Source of the DNA: Couchioplanes caeruleus
GTDB taxonomy: Bacteria; Actinomycetota; Actinomycetes; Mycobacteriales; Micromonosporaceae
Assembly (NCBI RefSeq): GCF_003751945.1
Contig: NZ_RJKL01000001.1
Location: 5,022,001 to 5,086,000, forward strand
Direction of reading: 5' to 3'
DNA length: 64,000 nt
Positions 9,233-17,031 of the stretch are shown piece after piece. A program made the translations under genes and the position numbers. Position 1 is the first letter of the stretch; each line of letters begins with the position of its first letter. The notes under the pieces are model-generated. The model did not search any database. It was not told the origin of the DNA and worked only from the letters and a program-made list of their open reading frames with translations.

Positions 9233-10161
9233 GTGGGGTTCTCCAGGGAGTCCAGGGCCAGCAGCGCGGCGCCGAGGGAGCCCGCGGCATCGCCGAGCGC
9301 CGCCCGCACGATCCGCGGCATCCGATGGAACGTGGTGCGGGCGGCGAGTGCCGTCCGCAGCGGGGCCAGCAGCGCCTCTCCGGCCTCGGCCAGGCCGCCG
9401 CCCAGCACGACGATCCCGGCGTCGTAGAGCGCCTGCGCGGTGAGCAGTCCGTCGGCGAAGGCCTCGACCGCCTCCGTCCAGACCCGGTTGGCCAGCTCCT
9501 CGCCCGCCACCGCGCGCTTCGCCACGTCGTACGCCGTGACCCCCTCCTCGCCGGAGAGGCCGACGTAGCGGCGGCCCACGGCGGCGGCCGAGGCGATCGA
9601 CTCGAGGCAGCCGCGAGCGCCGCAGCCGCAGAGTGGCCCGCCCGGGCGCACGATGATGTGCCCGACCTCGCCGGCCGCGCCGTGCGCGCCGGCGAACGCC
9701 CGGCCGTCGACCACGTGGGCGGCCGCGATCCCGGTGCCGATCGCGATGAACAGCACGTGCCGCTGGTCGCGGCCGGCGCCGAGGCGCGCCTCGGCCAGTC
9801 CGCCGACGCGGACGTCGTGGCCGAGCACCGCGGGCAGCCCGAGCCGGTGCGCCACCAGATCCCGCAGCGGTACGTCCCGGAAGCCGACGTTGCTGGACCA
9901 CACGGCGGTGCCCGACTCCTCGTCGACCACGCCGGGAACCGCCACCCCGGCGGCCACCGGGTGCAGCCCGTCCGAGCGCGCCCGGCCGGCCAGCCCGGCG
10001 GCGACGTCGAGGATGGTGGCCGTGACCGCCTCCGGGCCGCGCTGGGCCAGCGTCGGATGCCGCTCGGCGTGATGCACCGTGCCGTCCGGGCGCACCAGGG
10101 CGCACTTCATGCCGGTGCCGCCGACGTCCAGCGCCACGACGACGTCGCACCCGGCGGTCAT
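9229..10161 (-). CDS. ROK-family sugar kinase, likely N-acetylglucosamine kinase
   Basis: A 310-residue kinase of the ROK family. The N-terminal ATP-binding motif LDVGGTGMKCALV is present, and the ROK zinc motif reads GCGARGCLE. The segment GEVGHIIV supplies the catalytic-site His. It probably phosphorylates N-acetylglucosamine or another hexosamine, because nagA overlaps its 3' end by 4 bp and a SIS-domain isomerase or deaminase gene lies 10 bp upstream. Substrate identity is inferred from the operon. Confidence 0.88.
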   Translation of the reverse strand: MTAGCDVVVALDVGGTGMKCALVRPDGTVHHAERHPTLAQRGPEAVTATILDVAAGLAGRARSDGLHPVAAGVAVPGVVDEESGTAVWSSNVGFRDVPLRDLVAHRLGLPAVLGHDVRVGGLAEARLGAGRDQRHVLFIAIGTGIAAAHVVDGRAFAGAHGAAGEVGHIIVRPGGPLCGCGARGCLESIASAAAVGRRYVGLSGEEGVTAYDVAKRAVAGEELANRVWTEAVEAFADGLLTAQALYDAGIVVLGGGLAEAGEALLAPLRTALAARTTFHRMPRIVRAALGDAAGSLGAALLALDSLENPT

Positions 10162-10171
10162 GTCAGGGCAG

Positions 10172-11098
10172 TCATGCGAGAACCACGGAGCGGGTCAGAT
10201 TGCGGGGGTGGTCCGGATCCAGGCCCTGGCTGGTGGCGAGCAGCACGGCCACGCGCTGCGCCACGACGAGGTCGGCCATGGGGTCGAGCCCGGTGCGCCC
10301 GCCGCCGCGCCAGTTACCGAGCGCGGCGTATCCGCCGTTGTAGCGGCTGTGCACGAACGCCGCGCCGGTGCTCTCGACCTCCTCGCAGAGGTTTGCCGGG
10401 ATCTCGCCGAACGCCCAGACCACCCGGCCGGGCGCGGCGATCGAGACCGGGCCGTGCCGGTAGTCCATCGCCGGATACGCCTCGGCCCACCAGCCGGCGG
10501 CTTCCCGACACTTGAGGGCGGCCTCCTCGGCGAGGCCGATGGTCCAGCCCCGGCCCAGGAAGGTGATCTGCTTGGCGAGCGCGGGGTGCACCGGCAGCGG
10601 CAGCCGCACGGCCACCTCTGCGTCCGCCGCCACGGGCTCGATGTCGTAGTTCAGGTGGGCGCGCAGCAGCGCCAGCGCGCTGGTGGCGAAGCGGGTCTGC
10701 ACCACGGACAGCTCGTCGGCGAAGTCGAGGACGATGGCCTCGTCGGCGGCCGCGGCGGCCGGCGATCCGCCGTCGGCGGTGATCACGGTCGTCCGGCTGC
10801 GGCCCTTCACGGCGTCGAGGAGCCGGACGACCTCGGTGGTGGTGCCGGACCGGCTGATCGTGAGCACCCGGTCGTAGCGGCGGCCGAGCGGGAACTCCGA
10901 GGACTGGAAGGCGTCCGTGTCGCCGTGGCCCTCGGCCTCGCGCATGGCCGCGTACGCCTTGGCCATGAACCAGGACGTGCCACAGCCGGAGACGGCGACC
11001 CGCTCGCCCGGCAGGGGAAGCCCGGCCGAGTCCGCCATCTTGGCCGCTTGCCGCCAGCAGTCCGGTTGACTCGCGATCTCCACCTTGACGTGACTCAT
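10172..11098 (-). CDS. SIS-domain sugar isomerase/deaminase (GlmS- or AgaS-like)
   Basis: A 308-residue protein with two SIS (sugar isomerase) domains. Phosphosugar-binding loops are seen as SGCGTSWFMA and ISRSGTTTEVV in the first, and FLGRGWTIGLAEEAALKCRE in the second. It lacks the glutaminase domain of GlmS. In this operon it most likely acts as a NagB-II-type glucosamine-6-phosphate deaminase, completing the pathway with nagA and the ROK kinase; this is inference. GGGGGAACT stands before the ATG. It is divergent from the DeoR regulator. Confidence 0.83.
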   Translation of the reverse strand: MSHVKVEIASQPDCWRQAAKMADSAGLPLPGERVAVSGCGTSWFMAKAYAAMREAEGHGDTDAFQSSEFPLGRRYDRVLTISRSGTTTEVVRLLDAVKGRSRTTVITADGGSPAAAAADEAIVLDFADELSVVQTRFATSALALLRAHLNYDIEPVAADAEVAVRLPLPVHPALAKQITFLGRGWTIGLAEEAALKCREAAGWWAEAYPAMDYRHGPVSIAAPGRVVWAFGEIPANLCEEVESTGAAFVHSRYNGGYAALGNWRGGGRTGLDPMADLVVAQRVAVLLATSQGLDPDHPRNLTRSVVLA

Positions 11099-11133
11099 GG
11101 CAGTTCCCCCATCGGGCCGTTGGGCTGCGCATA

Positions 11134-11163
11134 AGCGCTCGGTTTCCGGGTCTTTCGAGCGCT
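11134..11163. promoter_or_regulatory. Inverted repeat in the nag/deoR divergent region
   Basis: Perfect 8-bp arms AGCGCTCG (11134-11141) and CGAGCGCT (11156-11163) are separated by 14 bp. They sit between the divergent SIS gene and DeoR gene, 36 bp upstream of the SIS start. This is a plausible operator for the DeoR-family repressor controlling the amino-sugar operon. The binding protein is inferred. Confidence 0.5.
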
Positions 11164-11236
11164 ATTCTGCGTGGACTATCGGCGGCAACGCAACCTCCGC
11201 GATGGGATCGCGCAGGTACGCTCTTTGCTAGGCGAC

Positions 11237-11273
11237 GTTTCGCGCACTAATGTGCACACTCTTATCACGAAAC
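11237..11273. promoter_or_regulatory. Second inverted repeat before deoR
   Basis: GTTTCG (11237-11242) and CGAAAC (11268-11273) flank a 25-bp AT-richer centre that contains GTGCACAC and CTTATCACG. It lies just before the DeoR Shine-Dalgarno sequence and may belong to the promoter or operator of that gene. Confidence 0.35.
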
Positions 11274-11291
11274 GAGCAGCAGGGAGATCGG

Positions 11292-12077
11292 GTGGACCGG
11301 TACGCGCGGTGGAATGCCCTGCTGGAGTTACTGGCGGAGAGCGGCCGCGTCACGGTGGAGGACGCGGCGGACCGCCTCGACGTCTCCCAGGCCACGATCC
11401 GCCGTGACTTCGACCAGCTCGCCCAGCAGCAGATGATCACCCGTACCCGCGGCGGCGCGGTGGCCAACGGGGTCTCCTACGACCTGCCGCTGCGCTACAA
11501 GAGCGCCAAGCACTCGGCGGAGAAGCAGCGCATCGGCGAGGCGGCGGCCAACCTCGTGGTCCCCGGCACCGTCGTCGGCCTCAACGGCGGCACCACCATG
11601 ACCGAGGTGGCCCGCGCCCTGGCGGTCCGTCCCGACCTCAACACCAGCGGCGAGGGCGCCCAGCTCACGGTGGTGACCAACGCCCTCAACATCGCCAACG
11701 AGCTGCTCGTCCGCTCCCGCATGAAGATCGTGGTCGCCGGCGGCGTGGTCCGCCCGCAGTCCTTCGAGCTCGTCGGCCCGCTCGGCGGCGCCCTCCTCAA
11801 GGAGGTCACCCTCGACATCGTGCTGCTCGGCGTCGACGCCCTGGACGTCGACCTCGGCGCGGCCGCCCACCACGAGGGCGAGGCGGCGATGAACAGCCTG
11901 ATGGTGGCCCGGGCCAAGCGGGTGGTGGTGATCGCGGACTCGTCCAAGCTGGGCGGGCACGCGTTCGCCCGCATCTGCCCGATCGGCCAGGTCGAAACCC
12001 TCGTCACCGACTCCGGAGCCCCGAGCTCCGTGATCCAGTCCTTCCGTGACGCCGGCGTCCACGTCGTCTGCGCCTAG
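11292..12077 (+). CDS. DeoR-family transcriptional repressor
   Basis: A 261-residue DeoR regulator. An N-terminal winged helix carries VTVEDAADRLDVSQATIRRD, followed by the family segment RTRGGA. The effector-binding region has the phosphosugar loop LNGGTTMTEVARAL and the usual VVTNALNIANEL and LGVDALD. DeoR proteins bind sugar phosphates as inducers. Divergence from the nag operon suggests it controls that operon with GlcNAc-6-phosphate or a related effector. The GTG at 11292 has GGGAG upstream; a longer ATG start at 11250 is less likely. Confidence 0.9.
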   Translation: MDRYARWNALLELLAESGRVTVEDAADRLDVSQATIRRDFDQLAQQQMITRTRGGAVANGVSYDLPLRYKSAKHSAEKQRIGEAAANLVVPGTVVGLNGGTTMTEVARALAVRPDLNTSGEGAQLTVVTNALNIANELLVRSRMKIVVAGGVVRPQSFELVGPLGGALLKEVTLDIVLLGVDALDVDLGAAAHHEGEAAMNSLMVARAKRVVVIADSSKLGGHAFARICPIGQVETLVTDSGAPSSVIQSFRDAGVHVVCA

Positions 12078-12080
12078 CGA

Positions 12081-12953
12081 TCAGGCGGCCAGCTTGCGCA
12101 GCTCCTCGACGACCGCGGGCCAGAGTGCCCGCGGAAGGTCATGGCCCATGCCCGGGTAGGAGACCAGCCGCGCACCCGGAATCGCCTCGGCCGTCGCGCG
12201 TCCCGCCCGGGGTCGCATCATCACGTCCTCGTCCCCGTGGATCACGAGGGCCGGCATCCGCAACCGGGACAGCGCGGGGCGCCGGTCGTCCGACGCGGCG
12301 ACCGCCGCGCGCTGTCGGCGGCCGCTCATGGGATCGGTGGGGTGGCGCTCGTACGCCTCCCGACCGATTCCGTGGGCCATGGCCTCGTCCAGCGGATAGC
12401 CGGGCGATCCCATGAGCCGGTAGATCGCCACCTCGCGCTCGCCGGCCTCCTCCGCGCTGCGCACCGGCCGGGCCAGCAGCTTCGTCATGGCACGCAGCAC
12501 CTTCAGCGGCGGGCGGGCGCCGACACGCACGGACGGCGTGGAGGAGATCGAGGTCAGGCTGCGGACCCGGGACGGACACGCGATCGCGACGGTCTGCGCG
12601 ATCATGCCGCCCATCGACGAGCCGGCCACGTGTGCGGACTCCCAGCCCAGCGCATCCAGCACCGCCATCGCGTCGGCGGCCATGTCGGTCAGCCGGTACG
12701 GCGCCATGGAAGGGCGCAGCGCGGCCAGGAAGGGTGCGGGCGCGGGCCGGCCGACGAGGTGGGTGGACAGTCCGGCGTCCCGGTTGTCGAAGCGGACCAC
12801 CCGGAAACCGGCGCCGACCAGTGCCATGCAGAGGTCCTGCGGATACATCACCATCTGGGCCTCGGTGGCGCTGACGAGCAGCAGCGGCTCACCGTCGGGC
12901 GGGCCGAACACCTCGTACGCAATCTCGATCTTTCCGTTGCGGGCGACGCTCAC
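12081..12953 (-). CDS. Alpha/beta-fold hydrolase
   Basis: A 290-residue hydrolase. The nucleophile elbow is GSSMGGM, the acid is in VIHGDEDVM, and the His is in YPGMGHDLP. An oxyanion region LLLVSATEAQ replaces the classical HG motif, as in one branch related to chloroperoxidases and hydrolases. The GTG start at 12953 overlaps the stop of the ABC permease by 4 bp, so it is the last gene of the hydrolase-ABC operon. Its substrate is unknown; it may process the compound moved by the transporter. Confidence 0.85.
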   Translation of the reverse strand: MSVARNGKIEIAYEVFGPPDGEPLLLVSATEAQMVMYPQDLCMALVGAGFRVVRFDNRDAGLSTHLVGRPAPAPFLAALRPSMAPYRLTDMAADAMAVLDALGWESAHVAGSSMGGMIAQTVAIACPSRVRSLTSISSTPSVRVGARPPLKVLRAMTKLLARPVRSAEEAGEREVAIYRLMGSPGYPLDEAMAHGIGREAYERHPTDPMSGRRQRAAVAASDDRRPALSRLRMPALVIHGDEDVMMRPRAGRATAEAIPGARLVSYPGMGHDLPRALWPAVVEELRKLAA

Positions 12954-13804
12954 GAGGTCACGTCCTTGCGGGTGAAGCGGTAGAAGGCCACCGACCAGAA
13001 CAGCGTCGCGTAACACACCGACGAGATCGCGCCCTTGACCACGTCGTCGGTCTGCATCGGGGTGGACAGCAGGCCCAACCAGGCGTCGCTGAAGTGGGTC
13101 GGCAGGAAGTTGCGCAGCGAGCCCAGCGCCGTGATCTGGTCGAGGATGCTCGACAGGATCCAGAGCAGGACCGCGCCGCCGACCGCGCCCAACGCGGCGT
13201 CCGTCAGCACCGACAGCAGGAAGGCGAGCCCGGCCACGCCGAGCAGCGTCACCGCCAGGTAACCCAGGATCGCCAGGAGCCGCAGCACGCCCTCGCCGGC
13301 CGGGATCTCCGCCGCGACCGTGCTGCCCAGCGGATGCCAGCCGTATCGCAGGGTGCCCACCAGCAGCGCCGTCGCGCCCAGCGTCAGCAGCGCGGTCAGC
13401 GAGTAGCCGAGCGCCACCACGAGCTTCACGCCGAGCAGTCGCGCGCGAGGCACGGGGACCGCGAGCAGGTAGCGCAGGCTTCCCCAGCTCGCCTCCGACG
13501 CCACGGTGTCGCCGCAGAACAGGGCCACGACCACGACCACCAGGAAGCTGGCCGAGACGAAGATGCTGAACAGCGCGAAGTTCAGACCGCCCGAGGTGGC
13601 CAGGTCGACCAGCGAGGCGAACGAGCCGCCGCCGTTGTCATCGTCGTCGCCCCCGCCGAACTCGAAGGCGAGCAGGATGATCAGCGGTAGCAGGACCATG
13701 AAGCCCAGGGCCAGATGGGTACGCCGCCGCGTCGCCTGGCGCCTGATCTCGGCCCGCAGCGGCAGGGTGGCCGACGCCTTGTAGCCGGTAGCCGCACTGC
13801 TCAT
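12950..13804 (-). CDS. ABC-2 type transporter permease
   Basis: A 284-residue membrane protein with about six helices: LALGFMVLLPLIILLAF, then FSIFVSASFLVVVVVALF, a helix region around LGVKLVVALGYSLTALL, and further segments. A DDDDNGGG-rich loop lies outside after the first helix. SEASWGSLRYLL is typical of ABC-2 permeases. It overlaps the upstream fused ATPase by 4 bp (ATGA) and the downstream hydrolase by 4 bp, so the three proteins are made together. It is the membrane half of an exporter whose ATPase is fused to a hydrolase. Confidence 0.87.
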   Translation of the reverse strand: MSSAATGYKASATLPLRAEIRRQATRRRTHLALGFMVLLPLIILLAFEFGGGDDDDNGGGSFASLVDLATSGGLNFALFSIFVSASFLVVVVVALFCGDTVASEASWGSLRYLLAVPVPRARLLGVKLVVALGYSLTALLTLGATALLVGTLRYGWHPLGSTVAAEIPAGEGVLRLLAILGYLAVTLLGVAGLAFLLSVLTDAALGAVGGAVLLWILSSILDQITALGSLRNFLPTHFSDAWLGLLSTPMQTDDVVKGAISSVCYATLFWSVAFYRFTRKDVTS

Positions 13805-16614
13805 CGGTCTCCACTTCCCCGCGAGTTGTCGCCCACCAGGGCCAGGAACGCGTCCTCGAGGCGGCGGCGCGGCACCACCCGGTCCACGCCGACGCCGGCG
13901 CGCACGAGGGAGGCCACCACCTCCTCGCGGGGCGTGCCGTTCATGTCGACGATCAGGTCCGAAGCGCCGTCGGGCGTCACCGAGCGCACGTCCAGTCCCT
14001 CCAGCACGGTCGTCGCCGCCACCACGTCGGAGACCGAGAGCTGCACCGACGGCGACTCGCCGACGATGTCGTCGACCGGGCCGGCCGCGACGATGCGTCC
14101 CTTGTTCACCACCACGGCGTGGGTGCAGGTCTGCTCGACCTCGGCCAGCAGGTGGCTGGAGACCAGGACGGCCCGTCCATCGGTGGCGTAGCGGCGCAGC
14201 ACGCGGCGCATCTCGGCGATCTGCGGCGGGTCGAGGCCGTCCGTCGGCTCGTCCAGCACCAGCAGCTCGGGCAGCCCCAGCATCGCCTGCGCGATCGCCA
14301 GGCGCTGGCGCATGCCGTGGCTGTAGTTCTTGGTACGCCGGTGCACCGAGTCGCCCAGCCCGGCGATCTCCAGCGCCTCTTCGAAGCGCGCGTCCTCGAG
14401 CGGCCTTCCGGTCGCCTGCCAGTACGCCCTCAGGTTCTCGTAGCCGCTGAGGTGCGGCAGGAAGCCCGGCCCCTCGACCAGCGCGCCGACGCGGGACAGG
14501 ATCGGCGAGCCCGGCACGAGCGGCCGCCCGAACACCAGCGCGTCGCCCGAGGTCGGCATCGTCAGGCCCATGAGCACGCGCAGGGTGGTGGTCTTTCCGG
14601 CACCGTTGGGGCCCAGCAGGCCCACGACCTGCCCCCGTTCGACCCGGAAGCCGACCCGTTCCACGGCGACGAACCCGTCGTCGTAGGCCTTGCGCAGGTC
14701 GCGGACCACCAGCGGCGTGTCCGCGAACTCGGCGACCGGCGGGATCTCCCGGCGGCGGCGCAGCACGAGCACCGCGGCGAGACCCAGCACGATCACGCCC
14801 AGCACGCCGAGCAGCACCCAGCGCCAGACGACCTGGGGGTTGGCGATCGGCGAGCCCACCACCGTGGGCAGGCTCACCGCCGGCTCCACCGCGACTGTGT
14901 AGACCGCGGGTGGGGCGGGGGTGAGGAACGCCTGGTCCGAGGTGGCGACGACCACCCGTACGGTGTGGCCCGCGTCGATGCGTCGCACCATGGCCGGCAG
15001 CGTCACGGTGACCGGGCGGGCCGAGGCGATGTCGGCCGGCAGCCCGGTCAGCCGGACCGGCGCGACCAGCCCGCCGCTGAGCGTCGCGGTGCCCTTCGGG
15101 TCGACGTCGAAGAGCTTGACGAAGACCGTCGCTGTGCCGGTCGGCGAGGCCATCCGCAACCGTACGGTCGGCGCCCCGACCACCTCGATCGCGTCGGCGA
15201 CCGGCGCGGAGTCGAACGTCGCGTGCTGGCCGGGCAGGTCGCCCGCGAACCGGCCGAGGAAGGTGCTGACCTGCCCGCCGACGCCCGGCAGCGAGGACAG
15301 GGCACCCGGATTGCCGTTCGGCGGGTTGGCGATCGGCTGCGCCGAGCCGCGGACGGTGACCTCGGTGCGGCCGGTCCCGCCCAGGCCGGGGTAGACGGGG
15401 TCGGAGTATCCGTTCGTCACCAACCCGCGGTCGAGGGCACTGAACCCGGCGACCCGCGAGTAGGTGAAGCTCGTCGCCGGTGCCTCGCCCTCGCCCTTGA
15501 CGTAGTGGTCCAGCCACTGTGCGGTGAGGAACTTGGTCCGGTCCTGGTCCGTCTGGGGGCCCGAACCGCCGTCGTGTCCGCCGGTGAACCAGGCGACGCG
15601 GACGGTCGTGCCGGTCTGCGCGATGCCGCGGGCGTTGGCGTCCGCCTCGGAGAGCGGGAAGAGGGTGTCGACCGCGCCCTGGATCAGCAGGGTGGGTGCC
15701 TTGATCCGGTCCAGCACCGAGGCCGGGCTGGAGCGGCGCAGCAGCGCGGCGGTCTCCGCGTCCGGCGTTCCCGTGGTGGCCATCTTCAGGTACGCCGCGC
15801 AGACGGAGGCGGCGAACCGCCCGCACGCCGGGTCGCCGCCCTCGGCGGGCCGCCCGGTCGGCAACGGTGACGAGGCGCTGCGCGACGACGAGCCCGACGA
15901 CGAGCCCGACGGCGAGCCGGACGACGAGCCGGACTGTGTCGGCGCCGCGTTGCCGAAGAAGAGACCCGCCCAGGCCTTCTTGAACACGCCGGGGTCGGTG
16001 ACGCCGGTGGCCGACTGCGGGAAGAACGCGGTGCCGAGATCGTTCCAGGTGATCAGCGGGACGATCGCGTCGACGCGCGGGTCCCGGCCGGCGAGGAGGA
16101 GGGCGAGGGCGCCGCCGTACGAGCCGCCGACGACGCCGACCCGGGGGTCACCGCTCGCGTCGGTGCGGATCTCCGGGCGCGCGGCGAGCCAGTCGAGCAG
16201 CCGCTGGGCGTCCTTCACCTCGTGGTCGGGGCTGTCCAGGTGGATCTGCCCGCCGCTGGCGCCGAAGCCGCGGGCCGTCCAGGTCAGCACGGCGTACCCG
16301 CGGTCGGCCAGGGACTCCGCGTCGGCGCTGACCGAGTTCTTCGTGCCCCCGAAGCCGTGGGCCAGCAACACCGCCGGCACCTTCCCGTCGCGGCCCTTGG
16401 GGAGGTAGAACCGGGTGTCGAGGGCGACGGGCTCGGTGCCCGAGGGCCCGGACAGCACGGTGACGCGCTGGTCGCTCGCCGTCCAGGACCGGCGCTCGGG
16501 CAGGACCGCCCAGGTCACCAGGGCGGCCACCAGCACGAGGATCACGGCGCCCCCGACGACCCTCCGCCGCGTCGGGCGGGGCAGGGCACGACGCAGCTTG
16601 ATCAGGGCACGCAT
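13801..16614 (-). CDS. Fusion of exported CocE/NonD-like hydrolase with ABC transporter ATPase
   Basis: A 937-residue two-part protein. A membrane anchor at about 18-38 is followed by an extracytoplasmic hydrolase of the peptidase S15/X-Pro dipeptidyl-peptidase type: nucleophile S165 in GGSYGGA, D316 in QGAVDTLF and H347 in TGGHDGG. A Ser/Gly-rich linker spans roughly 225-250 and a jelly-roll-like region about 415-580. A second membrane helix at about 597-618 returns the chain to the cytoplasm, where an ABC ATPase follows: Walker A GPNGAGKTTT, signature YSHGMRQRL, Walker B LLVLDEP and H-loop His near 821. ATG 16614 follows TAGCGT by 7 nt. It heads the operon with a permease and a second hydrolase. 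Confidence 0.88.
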   Translation of the reverse strand: MRALIKLRRALPRPTRRRVVGGAVILVLVAALVTWAVLPERRSWTASDQRVTVLSGPSGTEPVALDTRFYLPKGRDGKVPAVLLAHGFGGTKNSVSADAESLADRGYAVLTWTARGFGASGGQIHLDSPDHEVKDAQRLLDWLAARPEIRTDASGDPRVGVVGGSYGGALALLLAGRDPRVDAIVPLITWNDLGTAFFPQSATGVTDPGVFKKAWAGLFFGNAAPTQSGSSSGSPSGSSSGSSSRSASSPLPTGRPAEGGDPACGRFAASVCAAYLKMATTGTPDAETAALLRRSSPASVLDRIKAPTLLIQGAVDTLFPLSEADANARGIAQTGTTVRVAWFTGGHDGGSGPQTDQDRTKFLTAQWLDHYVKGEGEAPATSFTYSRVAGFSALDRGLVTNGYSDPVYPGLGGTGRTEVTVRGSAQPIANPPNGNPGALSSLPGVGGQVSTFLGRFAGDLPGQHATFDSAPVADAIEVVGAPTVRLRMASPTGTATVFVKLFDVDPKGTATLSGGLVAPVRLTGLPADIASARPVTVTLPAMVRRIDAGHTVRVVVATSDQAFLTPAPPAVYTVAVEPAVSLPTVVGSPIANPQVVWRWVLLGVLGVIVLGLAAVLVLRRRREIPPVAEFADTPLVVRDLRKAYDDGFVAVERVGFRVERGQVVGLLGPNGAGKTTTLRVLMGLTMPTSGDALVFGRPLVPGSPILSRVGALVEGPGFLPHLSGYENLRAYWQATGRPLEDARFEEALEIAGLGDSVHRRTKNYSHGMRQRLAIAQAMLGLPELLVLDEPTDGLDPPQIAEMRRVLRRYATDGRAVLVSSHLLAEVEQTCTHAVVVNKGRIVAAGPVDDIVGESPSVQLSVSDVVAATTVLEGLDVRSVTPDGASDLIVDMNGTPREEVVASLVRAGVGVDRVVPRRRLEDAFLALVGDNSRGSGDR

Positions 16615-16622
16615 GGGCCCCA

Positions 16623-16677
16623 CGCTAGCGGCGGGCCGCTGAGCGGGAGCTGTGAACCCGGTTCCGCGCCGCTAGCG
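16623..16677. repeat. 11-bp inverted repeat around the fusion-gene promoter
   Basis: CGCTAGCGGCG (16623-16633) is repeated inverted as CGCCGCTAGCG (16667-16677). The left arm overlaps the TAGCGT box of the fusion gene and the right arm covers the end of the small lipoprotein gene. It could be an operator for the ABC operon or a terminator for the lipoprotein gene; the 33-nt loop makes a simple terminator less likely. Confidence 0.5.
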
Positions 16678-16953
16678 CGGCGCCACGCTCCTGCCCACCG
16701 GGCCCTGGAGAGCCCCGCCGTCCTTCTTCGGCGGCCGCTGCGAGGACGTGCCCTCCGTCGGGGCGTCCTGTGGCGATGCCGGGCGGCCGGAAGCCCCTGG
16801 CGTGCCACCGGAAGCCGCGGCCGGGGAGGCGCCGACGGATACGGCGGGCGGCACCGGAGGCGGCGTGCCTTTGTCGTCCGGGTCGTCGCCACAGGCGGCG
16901 AGGCCGAGCAGGGTCAGCGCGGCCAGAACGGGCGCGGCGTGGCGGAGCCTCAT
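16672..16953 (-). CDS. Small proline-rich lipoprotein
   Basis: A 93-residue putative lipoprotein. The signal peptide ends in a lipobox (LLGLAAC) with the modified Cys near residue 21. The mature part is rich in Pro, Ser, Gly and charged residues, without a recognised domain, and would be anchored at the outer membrane face. GGGGAGG precedes the ATG. It lies divergent from the AAA gene and 57 bp before the hydrolase-ABC fusion on the same strand. Confidence 0.65.
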   Translation of the reverse strand: MRLRHAAPVLAALTLLGLAACGDDPDDKGTPPPVPPAVSVGASPAAASGGTPGASGRPASPQDAPTEGTSSQRPPKKDGGALQGPVGRSVAPR

Positions 16954-17031
16954 GGTGCGGTGCCTCCCCGGGGCGACTGACGGCGATAGCGTGTCAACCT
17001 AGTCCCCCTCGTCCCGACGGAAGGCCCCGCG

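Noticed and set aside
11099..11291. DasR-type operator for GlcNAc genes
   Set aside because: I looked for the ACTGGTCTAGACC-like site between the nag operon and deoR and did not see one.
16623..16677. Reading the 11-bp inverted repeat as a transcription terminator
   Set aside because: The loop is 33 nt, the left arm overlaps the promoter box of the fusion gene, and no poly-U follows; kept only as a repeat or possible operator.
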